The position numbers and the translations under genes were made by a program. A DNA stretch of 64,000 nucleotides, taken from assembly GCA_017886205.1 (NCBI GenBank), contig JAFNEO010000058.1, positions 1 to 64,000 of the forward strand, written 5' to 3'. Origin of the DNA: Candidatus Aminicenantota bacterium (GTDB lineage Bacteria > Acidobacteriota > Aminicenantia > Aminicenantales > UBA8522). The notes below the pieces were generated by a model. The model did no database searches and was not told where the DNA came from. It saw nothing but the letters and a program-made list of their open reading frames with translations. Of the stretch, positions 34,848 through 43,661 are shown in pieces (within the stretch, counting starts at the first letter, position 1; every line of letters starts with the position of its first letter).

Positions 34848-35465
34848 ATGGACAGCAGCACCGAAGAAAAATTTTGGAATGTGCCCAACCTGATCACGTT
34901 GACCAGGATCGCCTTGGTCCCCGTCCTCGCCCTGATGCTCTTCCAGAAACGGGCTTTCGGCGCGCTGATCATCGTTTTCCTGGCCGGGCTGAGCGACGTC
35001 TTGGACGGATTCGCGGCCCGGAGATGGCACCAGCGGACGAAGGTCGGTACGCTCATCGACCCCCTGGCCGATAAGATCCTCCTTTCTACGGCCTTCATCT
35101 TGCTGGCCGTCCGGAGCCTGGGGTTCACCTACGTCATCCCGTTGTGGCTGATGGCGGTCGTCATCGCCCGCGATTTCATCATCCTCGCCGGCGGGGTCGT
35201 GATCTTCCTGATCCGGGGCCGCCGGGAGTTCCCCCCCACAGTTTTCGGAAAGGTGAGCACGGTCCTCCAGGTAGCCACGATCTTCTGGGTTATCCTTTCC
35301 AACTACGTCCGGGCTTCGGCTCTCGCCAGGTCGTCCTTCCTGGCGGCGATCACTTCGCCGTCCGTCCTGGGAGCTTTCTACATCGCCACCCTTGTATTGA
35401 CTGTTGTCTCCGGGGCGCAATATATATACAAGGGTATCCGCATAACCTTTTTATCCGCAACGTAG
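34848..35465 (+). CDS. pgsA: CDP-diacylglycerol-glycerol-3-phosphate 3-phosphatidyltransferase
   Basis: This enzyme makes phosphatidylglycerol phosphate from CDP-diacylglycerol and glycerol-3-phosphate. The 205-residue, multi-span protein has the complete CDP-alcohol phosphotransferase motif D-x2-DG-x2-AR-x8-G-x3-D-x3-D in 'DVLDGFAARR' through 'GTLIDPLADK'. The N-terminus 'WNVPNLITLTRIALVPVLALML' is typical of PgsA. It lies 33 nt after the TPR-SLH gene in the same operon. Confidence 0.93.
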   Translation: MDSSTEEKFWNVPNLITLTRIALVPVLALMLFQKRAFGALIIVFLAGLSDVLDGFAARRWHQRTKVGTLIDPLADKILLSTAFILLAVRSLGFTYVIPLWLMAVVIARDFIILAGGVVIFLIRGRREFPPTVFGKVSTVLQVATIFWVILSNYVRASALARSSFLAAITSPSVLGAFYIATLVLTVVSGAQYIYKGIRITFLSAT

Positions 35466-35472
35466 AAGACCG

Positions 35473-36336
35473 ATGCTCACTTTTTCCTACAGAAACAGCA
35501 TCCGCATATTGAAATACCTTCCCCTCTGCCCCAAGCCCAAGGCGGTCGGACTTTCCAACCTCCCCAAGGACGAACCTACGATCTATGTGTATAATCACAT
35601 CCATAGGCGCGTTGAGCCGCTTTTCTTGGCGCTGGCTGCTCCCCCCGACCCGCCGATCCGGTTCTTCGTCGACATCAAGGTCTCCCGGCCGGAGATCTTC
35701 GCCGAAACCCATGCTGACGTCAAGGACTCCGTCTTCTCGCCGAACCTCCAGGAGAAATGGGGCCGTCATGCCCTGAGGAGAAAAATCCTGGAGAGCGCCA
35801 GCCGATTGCTGACGCGGTTTCTGATCGCCAACATAAGCGGGTACAATTTTATTCCCGTCTTCGTGCATGAGCCTCGCTCGCCGGAGGAGCAGACCAGAAA
35901 GAGACGCATCAACCGGGAAGCTTTCCAAGACTGTATCAGATCCCTGGAGAGCCATGTCCCGGTGGCCATCGCACCGAGCGGTGGATACACCCATCAAGAG
36001 ACGACGAAGAGCACCGTTCCGACCACCCTGCCCTCTCTGGCCGAGATGCTTCAGAAGCGAGGGAAAACCCTGAAGATCGTCCCGAGTGTCGTCAAAGAAA
36101 GACCCCAGGTCGGCCACGGGACATACAAGAGATATATCGCCGACAGGATTCCCCCTTACCGGCTGTGCCGCCTTCTGCTCGACCGCCTAAAGATCAAGCG
36201 ATACGAGCGGCCCCGCCTGACCGTCGAGTTCCTAACGCCGGTGACCTTCCCTCACAGCGATTCGAGCAAAGATGATAAGGTCCAGTTCGTTCAGCATCTC
36301 CAGAAGATCATGTACGACGTCCTGAACAGGGATTGA
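35473..36336 (+). CDS. PlsC-like acyltransferase (divergent)
   Basis: This 287-residue protein has an order reminiscent of glycerolipid acyltransferases: 'IYVYNHIHRRVEPLFLAL' near residues 37-54, 'FIPVFVHEPRSPEEQ' and 'VAIAPSGGYTHQ'. The classical H-x4-D box is not exact here (His-Ile-His-Arg-Arg-Val-Glu), so activity is uncertain. There is no signal peptide. It follows pgsA by 7 nt, which supports a role in phospholipid synthesis, but this is inference. Confidence 0.45.
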   Translation: MLTFSYRNSIRILKYLPLCPKPKAVGLSNLPKDEPTIYVYNHIHRRVEPLFLALAAPPDPPIRFFVDIKVSRPEIFAETHADVKDSVFSPNLQEKWGRHALRRKILESASRLLTRFLIANISGYNFIPVFVHEPRSPEEQTRKRRINREAFQDCIRSLESHVPVAIAPSGGYTHQETTKSTVPTTLPSLAEMLQKRGKTLKIVPSVVKERPQVGHGTYKRYIADRIPPYRLCRLLLDRLKIKRYERPRLTVEFLTPVTFPHSDSSKDDKVQFVQHLQKIMYDVLNRD

Positions 36337-36370
36337 GCGGGAGGACGGCCCGAGAAAATTCTGGTTTGTT

Positions 36371-36550
36371 TTATTTGCTTTTTGCGGCTTTTTTCAGCTT
36401 GGCCGCAGCTTCGGTCTTGCTCCCGTGTTTGATGTCCATGGCATGGGCGCGCTTGTAGGTCTGGATGTCCTTGAATCGCCCCTTGCTGTCGCGCACGGCA
36501 TAAAGCTTAGTGCCCTTGGAGCTGCGATGGGTTGTTCTTTTGACCGGCAT
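36371..36550 (-). CDS. 59-residue basic conserved hypothetical protein
   Basis: A strong AAAGGAG site precedes an ATG that opens a 59-residue lysine-rich protein: 'MPVKRTTHRSSKGTKLYAVR', then 'GRFKDIQTYKRAHAMDIKH', then an Ala/Lys tail. The 'LYAVRDSKGRFKDIQTYKRAH' stretch looks like a family core I recall from many bacterial small hypothetical proteins; no function is known to me. It is short enough to be missed by gene callers. It is monocistronic, facing the pgsA operon. Confidence 0.75.
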   Translation of the reverse strand: MPVKRTTHRSSKGTKLYAVRDSKGRFKDIQTYKRAHAMDIKHGSKTEAAAKLKKAAKSK

Positions 36551-36596
36551 AATTATTCTCCTTTGATTTAATTTTTAATCCGGATAGCTTTCTTTT

Positions 36597-36626
36597 GACC
36601 CGATCCGGTCGTTAGAAGATCGGGTC
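36597..36626. repeat. Inverted repeat (9-bp arms) between two minus-strand genes
   Basis: GACCCGATC and GATCGGGTC are separated by 12 bases. It lies about 45 nt upstream of the 59-residue gene and could be an operator or an RNA hairpin in its leader. No T-run follows on either strand. Confidence 0.45.
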
Positions 36627-36723
36627 ATTCCGGAGTGCATTACCGCTCCTAGGAGATCACTGATTTTCACTTCGGTATTCCTCCTGTTTTTCCCGTTGAT
36701 ATCCCTTTCCTCAGCCAGGCCCG

Positions 36724-36749
36724 GCCCGCCGTTATGGCCACGGGCGGGC
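36724..36749 (-). terminator. Possible transcription-end hairpin after the BON-LysM gene
   Basis: GCCCGCC and GGCGGGC (12-base loop) lie 15 nt past the BON-LysM stop. The GC stem fits a terminator, but no T-run follows, so it may only protect the 3' end. Confidence 0.35.
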
Positions 36750-36763
36750 GTCTTCCTGACGGA

Positions 36764-37195
36764 TCAGTCAAGGGGGATGCGGATTTTCTGGCCCGGGAAA
36801 ATCAAATTGGCATCCTTGATGACCTCCCGGTTGGCCTCGAAGATCCTGGGGTAGTCGTTCGCCTTTCCGTAGTATTGCTTGGCGATGGCGGACAGAGTGT
36901 CGCCCTTCTTGATGACATAATACTCAACCTTCTCCTTTACCGGCGGGACCTGCAATCCGTCGATGTTGACGTCGGAAACCCCTTGCACGTTGCCGGCCAA
37001 GAGCACCGCCTTCTGCATGGCCTCCGCGCTGGCCGCCTGTCCTGAGAGGTAAACAACCCCGTTGCTGAACTTGACTCCCAGCCCGGTGATGCCAGGGTTC
37101 GCCGCTTCGATGTGCTTCTTGATTTTTTCAGCGGCGTCTTCGTCGCGGTTGAACAGCTTGTGCCCAATCTCCTTCACAAAATCAAGCAGTCCCAT
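36764..37195 (-). CDS. BON-LysM domain protein (YgaU/Kbp-like)
   Basis: The 143-residue protein joins a BON domain (about residues 18-85, 'ANPGITGLGVKFSNGVVYLSGQAASAEAM') to a LysM domain (about 92-142, 'EYYVIKKGDTLSAIAKQYYGKANDYPRIFEANREVI'). This is the layout of E. coli YgaU/Kbp, a potassium-binding protein also linked to L,D-transpeptidase regulation. There is no signal peptide, as in YgaU. The ATG at 37195 follows AAAGGAGG; the longer upstream frame is not needed. Confidence 0.9.
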   Translation of the reverse strand: MGLLDFVKEIGHKLFNRDEDAAEKIKKHIEAANPGITGLGVKFSNGVVYLSGQAASAEAMQKAVLLAGNVQGVSDVNIDGLQVPPVKEKVEYYVIKKGDTLSAIAKQYYGKANDYPRIFEANREVIKDANLIFPGQKIRIPLD

Positions 37196-37364
37196 GATGA
37201 CCTCCTTTAAGGGATACGAATTTTTTGCTCTTGACGACTTCCTCGCGCCAACAGGCTCTGAACTCACTCCTCACAAGGCACAACGATGATATCGCCGACC
37301 GAGGTTGGATGTCAAGCATAAGGCAAGGCACAGGGAATTCTCTTTTGCGCGTGACAGAAATCGA

Positions 37365-38219
37365 CTAGAGAATGCTCGCGTTGAAGGTATCGCCCTGGCG
37401 GATATCTCCGGTTTCTAATCCCTTCCTAAACCACCGGATACGCTGTTCGGACGTGCCGTGAGTGAATGCGTCCGGGACGACGTAGCCCTGCGTCTGGCGT
37501 TGGATCCGGTCGTCGCCGACCGCGCCGGCGGCGTTGATCCCTTCTTCGATGTCACCCTGTTCGAGGAAGTCCGTCGCCTGTTGGGCATGGTGGGCCCAAA
37601 CGCCGGCCAGGAAATCGGCCTGAAGTTCCATCCGGACCATGAGCTGGTTGAACTCCTGTTCGCTCACCCGGCCCCGCTCAGCCATGACCTGGTCGTTGAT
37701 GCCGAGCAGCTTCTGGACATGATGGCCGACCTCATGGGCGATGACGTAGGCCAGGGCGAAATCGCCCGGGGCGCCGAGCTGGCGCTGCATGTCCTCGAAG
37801 AACCCGAGGTCGAGATAGACCTTTTCGTCCCCGGGACAATAGAACGGGCCCGTGGCCGCGCCGGCATAGCCGCAGGCCGACGAAACCTGGTCCGTGAACA
37901 GGACGAGCCGCGGCTCACGGTAATCCTGCCCGATCTCCTGGAACAGCGGCCGCCAGACGTCCTCGATATCGGCCAGGACAACGGAAACGAAATCCCCCAT
38001 TTCCTTGTCCTTTTCGCTGAGTGGCTGGTCGGCCGCCGCGGGCGAAGTCTCTCCGCCCGGCTGAAGGTTTTGCGTGATCTGGTCCGGATTGCCGCCGAGA
38101 AGCAAGTACAGGACGACGATCACCAGGCCGCCCAGGCCTCCTCCCACGGCGAGCCCTCTTCCGCTGATCCCCCGCCGGTCCTCGACGTTATCGCTCTTGC
38201 GTCTTCCTAGCCATCGCAT
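37365..38219 (-). CDS. YpfJ-type neutral zinc metallopeptidase
   Basis: This 284-residue protein is anchored by one helix ('GLAVGGGLGGLVIVVLYLLLGG') and has the zinc motif HEVGHH in 'YVIAHEVGHHVQKLLGI'. The surrounding family features are 'FYCPGDEKVYLDLGFFEDM', 'RMELQADFLAGVWAHHA' and 'FTHGTSEQRIRWFRKGL', as in the YpfJ/putative neutral zinc metallopeptidase family. The catalytic part would lie in the periplasm. GGAGG precedes the ATG. The substrate is unknown. Confidence 0.92.
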   Translation of the reverse strand: MRWLGRRKSDNVEDRRGISGRGLAVGGGLGGLVIVVLYLLLGGNPDQITQNLQPGGETSPAAADQPLSEKDKEMGDFVSVVLADIEDVWRPLFQEIGQDYREPRLVLFTDQVSSACGYAGAATGPFYCPGDEKVYLDLGFFEDMQRQLGAPGDFALAYVIAHEVGHHVQKLLGINDQVMAERGRVSEQEFNQLMVRMELQADFLAGVWAHHAQQATDFLEQGDIEEGINAAGAVGDDRIQRQTQGYVVPDAFTHGTSEQRIRWFRKGLETGDIRQGDTFNASIL

Positions 38220-38446
38220 GTGTTCCCTCCTCTTACATGAAAAATCTTTCCGCCTGTCGGGCGCAGCAAAGCTACTTGCTTTTAAGAATTCCTATTCGCG
38301 AACGATGACAGATCATGCCGGCTGTGTCCATTAAAGAAACCCGCCATCGTGGGAAAGAATAGATTACGAGAAAAAAGATGTCAAGGATGACCGGGTTTCC
38401 CTCCAAATTCAGCTTCCCTTTAATGGGCCTGAGCCCGATCGATTGG

Positions 38447-39583
38447 CTACCGGAAACCCTCCAAGAATAATCCCGCCGCCTTCAAAGCCAGCGCTCGGGC
38501 GTCGAAGTCGGTGCGGTTGCAGAGGATGATGACGGTGAGCCCGTCGTCGGTGAAACGCTGGATCGCCGTCCGGAACCCGGCCGTCTCGCCGTAATGCCAC
38601 ATCCGGGCGTGGCGCTTCCAAGGATTCAGGAACCAACCGAAGCCGTATGCCGCGGGCGCTCCGTCGGGCTCCGTCGGCGGCCCTTCCGAAACGCACACGG
38701 GAGTCAGCGCGGGCCGCATCTCCAGCTCGCTCAGGAGGGTGTGCCGGCGCAGCGTTTCGTCCCACTTCAGGAGGTCCGAAAGCGAAGAGTAGATGCCTCC
38801 GTCGCCGAGAGTCGCGGAGGTCGGGCTCTGGTCTGTTTCGCGCCATCGGCCGCCTTCCCTGGTGTGGCCGTAGGCGCGATTCGGAACGTCGTTCTTGCCG
38901 TGTTCGTAGGCCACCGTGCCTGTCATCTTCAGGGGAGCGAAGATGCGGTCGCGGAGAAATTCGGCGAAAGGCCGTCCCGAAGCTTTCTCGACGACGAGGC
39001 CGAGAAGGACGTAGCCAGAATTGCTGTAGGCCCATTGCGCTCCCGGCACGAACTTTCCGGAATCTTGCCGTTTTAGGAGCTCGAGGACCCCCGCGTCCTT
39101 GATCTGAACCTGCTCCATGGGAAGGGTGGAGTCGGCCGGCGGCATGAGGTCCTCGTAGTCGGGGAGGCCCGAGGTGTGGTTGAGCAGATGACGGATAGTG
39201 ATGGCTTGGCCGTATTCGGGGAAGTCGGGGAAGCTGCCGGTCAGGCTGTCTTCATAGCGGAGGTTTCCGTCGCGCACGAGCAGCATGACGGCCGCGGCCG
39301 TGAATTGCTTCGTGACCGAGGCCAGGCGGAAGTTCGTCCGGGCGTCGATACCTCGCCTCGTCCGCAGGTCCATGACTCCGTATCCGTGCTCGAAGACGAC
39401 GCGCCCGTCCTTCACGATGAGGACCGCCGCTCCGGGCTCTTGAGCAGAGACCAGTCCGGTAAATAGGGCCTCGACTTGCTGCCTCTCATTGCCTGCTCCG
39501 GCTGCCCTGCACATCACCATCATCGGTAAAGCCAGGCCGAAAATCGCGATGGTCTTTGTCGCCGGTCCCGCCGGAATTTTCAT
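38447..39583 (-). CDS. Beta-lactamase-fold serine hydrolase (class C / PBP-like)
   Basis: This 378-residue secreted enzyme of the Beta-lactamase/esterase family has the S-x-x-K nucleophile motif in 'FRLASVTKQFTAAAV' and Tyr-x-Asn in 'WAYSNSGYVLLG'. 'HLLNHTSGLPDYE' and 'YGFGWFLNP' are also family features. Such proteins are usually D,D-peptidases, esterases or amidases rather than resistance enzymes. The start at 39583 is chosen because it gives a signal peptide directly; no strong ribosome site is visible, and 39604 or 39622 remain possible. Confidence 0.88.
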   Translation of the reverse strand: MKIPAGPATKTIAIFGLALPMMVMCRAAGAGNERQQVEALFTGLVSAQEPGAAVLIVKDGRVVFEHGYGVMDLRTRRGIDARTNFRLASVTKQFTAAAVMLLVRDGNLRYEDSLTGSFPDFPEYGQAITIRHLLNHTSGLPDYEDLMPPADSTLPMEQVQIKDAGVLELLKRQDSGKFVPGAQWAYSNSGYVLLGLVVEKASGRPFAEFLRDRIFAPLKMTGTVAYEHGKNDVPNRAYGHTREGGRWRETDQSPTSATLGDGGIYSSLSDLLKWDETLRRHTLLSELEMRPALTPVCVSEGPPTEPDGAPAAYGFGWFLNPWKRHARMWHYGETAGFRTAIQRFTDDGLTVIILCNRTDFDARALALKAAGLFLEGFR

Positions 39584-39701
39584 TTCCAGGGAATCGTAAT
39601 TCATACAGCGGGGAAATATCAAGCGCCGGAAATCGCCCGAACCTTCCCGCCCGGGGTGGAGAGAGAGAGAATCACGAAAAATAGATGGTGAAAACGACCC
39701 G

Positions 39702-41153
39702 CTACTTGCTCCGGTCGAGGAACCCCTTGCGCAGGGTCATCCAGATGATCTTGAGGTCGAGACCCAAGGACCAATTCTGGATGTAGTAGAAGTCATACTC
39801 GATCCGCTTGTCGATCGGCGTGTCCTGCCTCAGGCCGTGGACCTGGGCCCAGCCCGTGATGCCGCACTTGACTTTGTGCCGAAGCATGTAGTTGGGGATC
39901 CGGTCGGCGAATTCTCTGACGAATTCGGGTCGCTCCGGACGGGGGCCGATCAGGCTCATCTCGCCCTTGAACACATTGATGAGCTGGGGGAGCTCATCGA
40001 GGCTCAGTTTTCGAAGGAAGCGCCCGCCCTTGGTTATCCGCGGATCGCCGGGGCGGCTCATCACCGGGCCGGTTTCCCCTTCGGCGTCGCGGACCATCGT
40101 CCGGAACTTGATCATGCTGAAGCGGCGGCCGTCCATGCCCATCCGCTCTTGGCGATAGAAGACGGCCCCCCGGGAGGTCAGTTTGACCAAGACGGCGACC
40201 ACGAGGAAAACGGGCGAAAGGATGAACAGGCCCAGGGAGGAGACGATGACGTCCACCACCCGTTTGACCACGCCCTTGCCGCCTCTCAGGGCGACATCAT
40301 CGATCGAGATGACGGGGAATCCGTCGAGGTCCTGGATGTTGGCCTTCAGGGTGAGGAGCTGGAACAGGTCAGGGATCAAGCGGATGTTGACGACGTATCG
40401 GTGGGCGACTTTGATCGTCTCCAGGATCTTGCCGTAATTATTCAGGTCCAGAGCGACAAATACCTCGGCGATCTCTCCCTTCTCCAGGATCGGGCCGAGG
40501 TCTTCGAGACGGCCGAGCACCTCCACGGCGCCGTCGATTTCGACCTTCTCGCCGACGGGCCGGTCGTCGTCCAGGAAGCCCTTGAGCCGGAAACCCAGGT
40601 CCTTGTATACGAGGACCTTCTGGGCCACCGCCCTCCCCATTTCTCCCGCCCCGACGACGAGGACATTCTGCAGGTTCAGCCCCTTGGCGTACCGCCTCTT
40701 CATGAAAAAGAAGATCTGGTTGCGGATAAAGGTGATCATGAAGATGACGACGATGAAATAGACGGCCAGGAAGCCGTGCGAGATCTTGAAGCTCACGCGG
40801 AAGAGCGGTCGAGGGCCCTGGCTGTAGCTGTAGAGATAGCTCAGGATCCCGAACACATCGATGGCGATGGTCAGGATGGCGTTCAGGCAAATGGCCAGGA
40901 AGTCATCGATCCTGGCCCGCTGGAGGCGGGTCCTGTAAAACCCTTGGAAGTAGAAGATCAGGAGGTGGGTGGCCAGAAAAAGAGGGAAGACGACCACGTA
41001 CTGCCGGAAAGGCGGGATCCCCTTGGCCGGGTCGATGGGGATGATGTAGGCGTAAAAGCGAAAAAGGTAGGAATAGAAAAAGGAGATCAGGATGCTGAAC
41101 GCATCGCTGAACACGAAGAGCCCGACGAGGCCGAAACGCTTCTTCTGGATCAC
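39702..41153 (-). CDS. Polyprenyl glycosylphosphotransferase (exopolysaccharide initiation)
   Basis: This 483-residue membrane enzyme would transfer a sugar-1-phosphate to undecaprenyl phosphate to start polysaccharide synthesis. Four or five N-terminal membrane helices (residues 8-125) are followed by a nucleotide-binding-like domain ('NVLVVGAGEMGRAVAQKVL'), a re-entrant helix ('DVIVSSLGLFILSPVFLVVAVLVKL') and the catalytic block 'FYRQERMGMDGRRFSMIKFRTM', 'LRKLSLDELPQLINVFKGEMSLIGPRP' and 'ITGWAQVHG'. This is WcaJ/WbaP-type architecture. It is the last gene of the cluster and overlaps the preceding GT4 gene by 4 nt. Confidence 0.94.
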   Translation of the reverse strand: MIQKKRFGLVGLFVFSDAFSILISFFYSYLFRFYAYIIPIDPAKGIPPFRQYVVVFPLFLATHLLIFYFQGFYRTRLQRARIDDFLAICLNAILTIAIDVFGILSYLYSYSQGPRPLFRVSFKISHGFLAVYFIVVIFMITFIRNQIFFFMKRRYAKGLNLQNVLVVGAGEMGRAVAQKVLVYKDLGFRLKGFLDDDRPVGEKVEIDGAVEVLGRLEDLGPILEKGEIAEVFVALDLNNYGKILETIKVAHRYVVNIRLIPDLFQLLTLKANIQDLDGFPVISIDDVALRGGKGVVKRVVDVIVSSLGLFILSPVFLVVAVLVKLTSRGAVFYRQERMGMDGRRFSMIKFRTMVRDAEGETGPVMSRPGDPRITKGGRFLRKLSLDELPQLINVFKGEMSLIGPRPERPEFVREFADRIPNYMLRHKVKCGITGWAQVHGLRQDTPIDKRIEYDFYYIQNWSLGLDLKIIWMTLRKGFLDRSK

Positions 41154-42268
41154 CGCTTCCCCTTGAATTCAGTCCATTTGTGTTCGAGATAGGCCGCCAG
41201 TTTCTCTCGAAAGGCCCGCCGAGAGAACCTCTCGGCATTCGAACGGATAACGGCCTCATTAAATTTCAGGCTCCGGAATTTGTCAAGGGCGGCGCGCAGG
41301 CTCGAGGCGGTGAGCTCGGGGAAAAAGAGGCCGGTCTGGCCCGGAAGGATGCTCTCCAGGGCGCCGCCGCGGCCAAAGGCGATGACGGGCGTCCCGCAGG
41401 CCTGGGCCTCCAAGGCCGTGATCCCGAAATCCTCCTCGCCGGGAAGAAGGAGCGCCCTGGTCTTCCGATAAAGGGCACGGAGGTCCTCGGCCGGGACCTG
41501 ACCGAGAAAGGCGATATTCGGGCGGGCCATCCTCTTGAGCTTTCTGAGGTCGGGGCCGGTGCCGACGATCTTGAGCTTCTCTCCCGAACTGTTGAAGGCT
41601 TCGATGGCCAGGTCGATCCTCTTGTAGGGAACGAGCGCAGAGACGATCAGAAACTCAGCGCTTTTCGGCATGTCGGCGGCGGGCCGAAAGAACTCGGTGT
41701 CCGCCGGCGGATGGATAACATCGGCCTCCCGGCGGTAGTATTTCATGATCCGCCGGGCGACGTTATTGGAGTTGGCGACAAAATGGTCGACCCGGGCCGC
41801 GGACGATTCGTCCCAGACCCGCAGCCGGTGCATGACCAGGGGGATGAACCGGCGTGAAAAAAAGGATAGCTGCTCCGGGGAGAAGTAGGAGAAATACTGG
41901 TTCCAGGCATAGCGGATGGGCGAATGGATGTAGCTGACATGAAGGGCGTCTGGAGGAGGGATAACGCCCTTGGCGACACAGTGCGAGCTCGAGACGACCA
42001 GGTCGAAGCCTCCCAGGTCAAAGAGCTCGACGGCCAGGGAGAAGAGCGGCAGGTAGTGGCGGTACTTCTTCTTCAGGAAGGGCATCCTCTGGAGAAAGCT
42101 GGTCCGGATATCGCGGCTCTCGATGATCTCCGGCTGGCTTCCCTTGAAATGGAAAAGCGTGAAGATCGGAGCCCGGGGAAAAATCTCGGCCAGGACCTCG
42201 AGCACTTTTTCGCCGCCCCGCTGGCCGGTCAGCCAGTCATGGACCAGGGCGACCTTGATGTTATCCAT
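41150..42268 (-). CDS. Glycosyltransferase family 4 protein
   Basis: This 372-residue GT-B enzyme has an N-terminal acceptor domain ('ALVHDWLTGQRGGEKVLEVLAEIFP', 'SSSHCVAKGVIPPPDALHVSYIHSPIRYAW') similar to mannosyltransferases of the WbaZ type, and a donor domain with 'EFLIVSALVPYKRIDLAIEAFN', 'NIAFLGQVP' and the E-x7-E motif in 'EEDFGITALEAQACGTPVIA'. It overlaps the glycosylphosphotransferase by 4 nt. A TATAAT box ends 8 nt before the ATG and no Shine-Dalgarno is present, so it is probably leaderless. Sugar specificity is unknown. Confidence 0.92.
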   Translation of the reverse strand: MDNIKVALVHDWLTGQRGGEKVLEVLAEIFPRAPIFTLFHFKGSQPEIIESRDIRTSFLQRMPFLKKKYRHYLPLFSLAVELFDLGGFDLVVSSSHCVAKGVIPPPDALHVSYIHSPIRYAWNQYFSYFSPEQLSFFSRRFIPLVMHRLRVWDESSAARVDHFVANSNNVARRIMKYYRREADVIHPPADTEFFRPAADMPKSAEFLIVSALVPYKRIDLAIEAFNSSGEKLKIVGTGPDLRKLKRMARPNIAFLGQVPAEDLRALYRKTRALLLPGEEDFGITALEAQACGTPVIAFGRGGALESILPGQTGLFFPELTASSLRAALDKFRSLKFNEAVIRSNAERFSRRAFREKLAAYLEHKWTEFKGKR

Positions 42269-42276
42269 TAGCGTTG

Positions 42277-42305
42277 ATTATAAATCAGCAAAAATGGGGA
42301 CACAA
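42277..42305 (-). promoter_or_regulatory. Internal promoter for GT4-glycosylphosphotransferase pair
   Basis: Minus strand: perfect -10 TATAAT (42282-42277), with TTGTGT (42305-42300) 17 bp upstream as a weak -35 lying inside a REP-like motif. The ATG is 8 bases after the -10. Confidence 0.5.
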
Positions 42306-42316
42306 TACCTATTTCC
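42295..42316 (+). repeat. REP-like 'TGGGGACAC' motif, copy 2
   Basis: TGGGGACACAATACC followed by TATTTCC, in the 251-nt gap (42269-42519) between two glycosyltransferase genes. The rest of the gap has GC-rich tracts but no gene I could support. Confidence 0.45.
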
Positions 42317-42519
42317 TGGTATCAGAATCCTAATTGCCAAGATCGAACCGGAGAATATTGAAAGAACGGGTCCTGTCACGGCGCGTCCCCGTCCGTCCTC
42401 GCTCCACCCATCCCCCCGTGGGGAACCCCTTCCGCTGCGGGCGTTGCGGGGACTGGCGCCATGCCACCCGTTCTTTTCATAAGCATCCGAAATGCAGACG
42501 CAACCCTCAATTCCGTTAA

Positions 42520-43653
42520 CTAGACATTCCTTCCCATCAAATCCAGATAAAGGTTCTGGGTTTGTTCGATCATGCGGCGGAGCGGAAAGCGGGGCGGCAC
42601 GAGCGCCCGTGCCCTCTCCCCCAGGCGGCGGGCGCCTTCATTGTCCCTTAGCAGCCTGATGACAGCGTCGGCCAAAGCGGACGGGTCGTTGGGCGGGACG
42701 AGAAGGCCGGTCTTTCCGTCCTCAAGGATCTCAGAGACCCCATCCACCGCCGTGGCGACGATCGGCTTTCCTAAGGCGGCCGCTTCGACAAGAACAAAGG
42801 GAAGGCCCTCCCACAAGGACGGCAAAACGAATATATCAAACAGCGCCATGACCGAGGCGGCATCCTTCCTCTCTCCGAGAAAAAGGAGGCGGCCCTCTAG
42901 ACCCAAACGCTGCGCTTCGCGCCTCAGGGTGCCGCTCTGAGGGCCGTCGCCGACGACCGCGATCTTGATCTCAGGAAAAGGGCTCAGGATCTGGGGGGCG
43001 GCCCGGAGGAGGTTGACCACTCCTTTCTGACGATGCAGGCGGGCCACCGTTCCGACGACCGGCCGGCCGAGCGGCCAGCTCAGCTCGCTTCTCCGACGGG
43101 AGATGTCATCCGTCCCGAGTTCCGGACGAACTTCAGTGCCGTTCAGGATGACGGTCATCTTCTCTTCCGGCGCCAGCCGATGCCTCCGGGCCTGTCGCAG
43201 GTCGGACTGACAGACAAGGATCAGCCGGTCGGTCAAACGGGAATACTTCCTCTCCAGGAAGACATACAGCCGGCGCAAGAGCGGATTCCGGTAATGGAGA
43301 TAGTGGATGCCGTGAAGGGTATGGACGACGGCCGGCGTCCGGGCGCGGCGGGCAGCGGAGCGGCCGTAGAACCCGGCGATCCCGCCGTGGGTATGCAAGA
43401 CATCGATCTTATTTTCCCTGAGAACTCCGGCAATTTCCCTCAGCGGGCGCAGGCTGAGCCGCTTGCCCAGCGGAACCGGGACATAGGCGATCCCCTTTTG
43501 CCTGGCTTCCTCGGCCAGCGGTCCGTCGCCTCCGGAGGAGATAACCACCTCAAACCGGCTCCGGTCCAGGTTCTCGGCCAGAAGGAGAAGGGCCGTCTGG
43601 CCGCCCCCGAGCGAGGGCTTGTCGATCATCTCCATGATTCTGAGTTTTTCCAT
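42520..43653 (-). CDS. Glycosyltransferase family 4 protein
   Basis: This 377-residue GT4 enzyme has 'MIDKPSLGGGQTALLLLAENL' at the acceptor side, 'VVHTLHGIHYLHYRNPLLRRLYV', then 'VVGTVARLHRQKGVVNLLRAAPQIL', 'KIAVVGDGPQSGTLRREAQRLGLEGRLLFLGER' and the donor motif 'SLWEGLPFVLVEAAALGKPIVAT'. It follows the GT2 gene by 8 nt. It is the last gene before the 251-nt break in the cluster. Specificity is unknown. Confidence 0.92.
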   Translation of the reverse strand: MEKLRIMEMIDKPSLGGGQTALLLLAENLDRSRFEVVISSGGDGPLAEEARQKGIAYVPVPLGKRLSLRPLREIAGVLRENKIDVLHTHGGIAGFYGRSAARRARTPAVVHTLHGIHYLHYRNPLLRRLYVFLERKYSRLTDRLILVCQSDLRQARRHRLAPEEKMTVILNGTEVRPELGTDDISRRRSELSWPLGRPVVGTVARLHRQKGVVNLLRAAPQILSPFPEIKIAVVGDGPQSGTLRREAQRLGLEGRLLFLGERKDAASVMALFDIFVLPSLWEGLPFVLVEAAALGKPIVATAVDGVSEILEDGKTGLLVPPNDPSALADAVIRLLRDNEGARRLGERARALVPPRFPLRRMIEQTQNLYLDLMGRNV

Positions 43654-43661
43654 CTGTTCAC

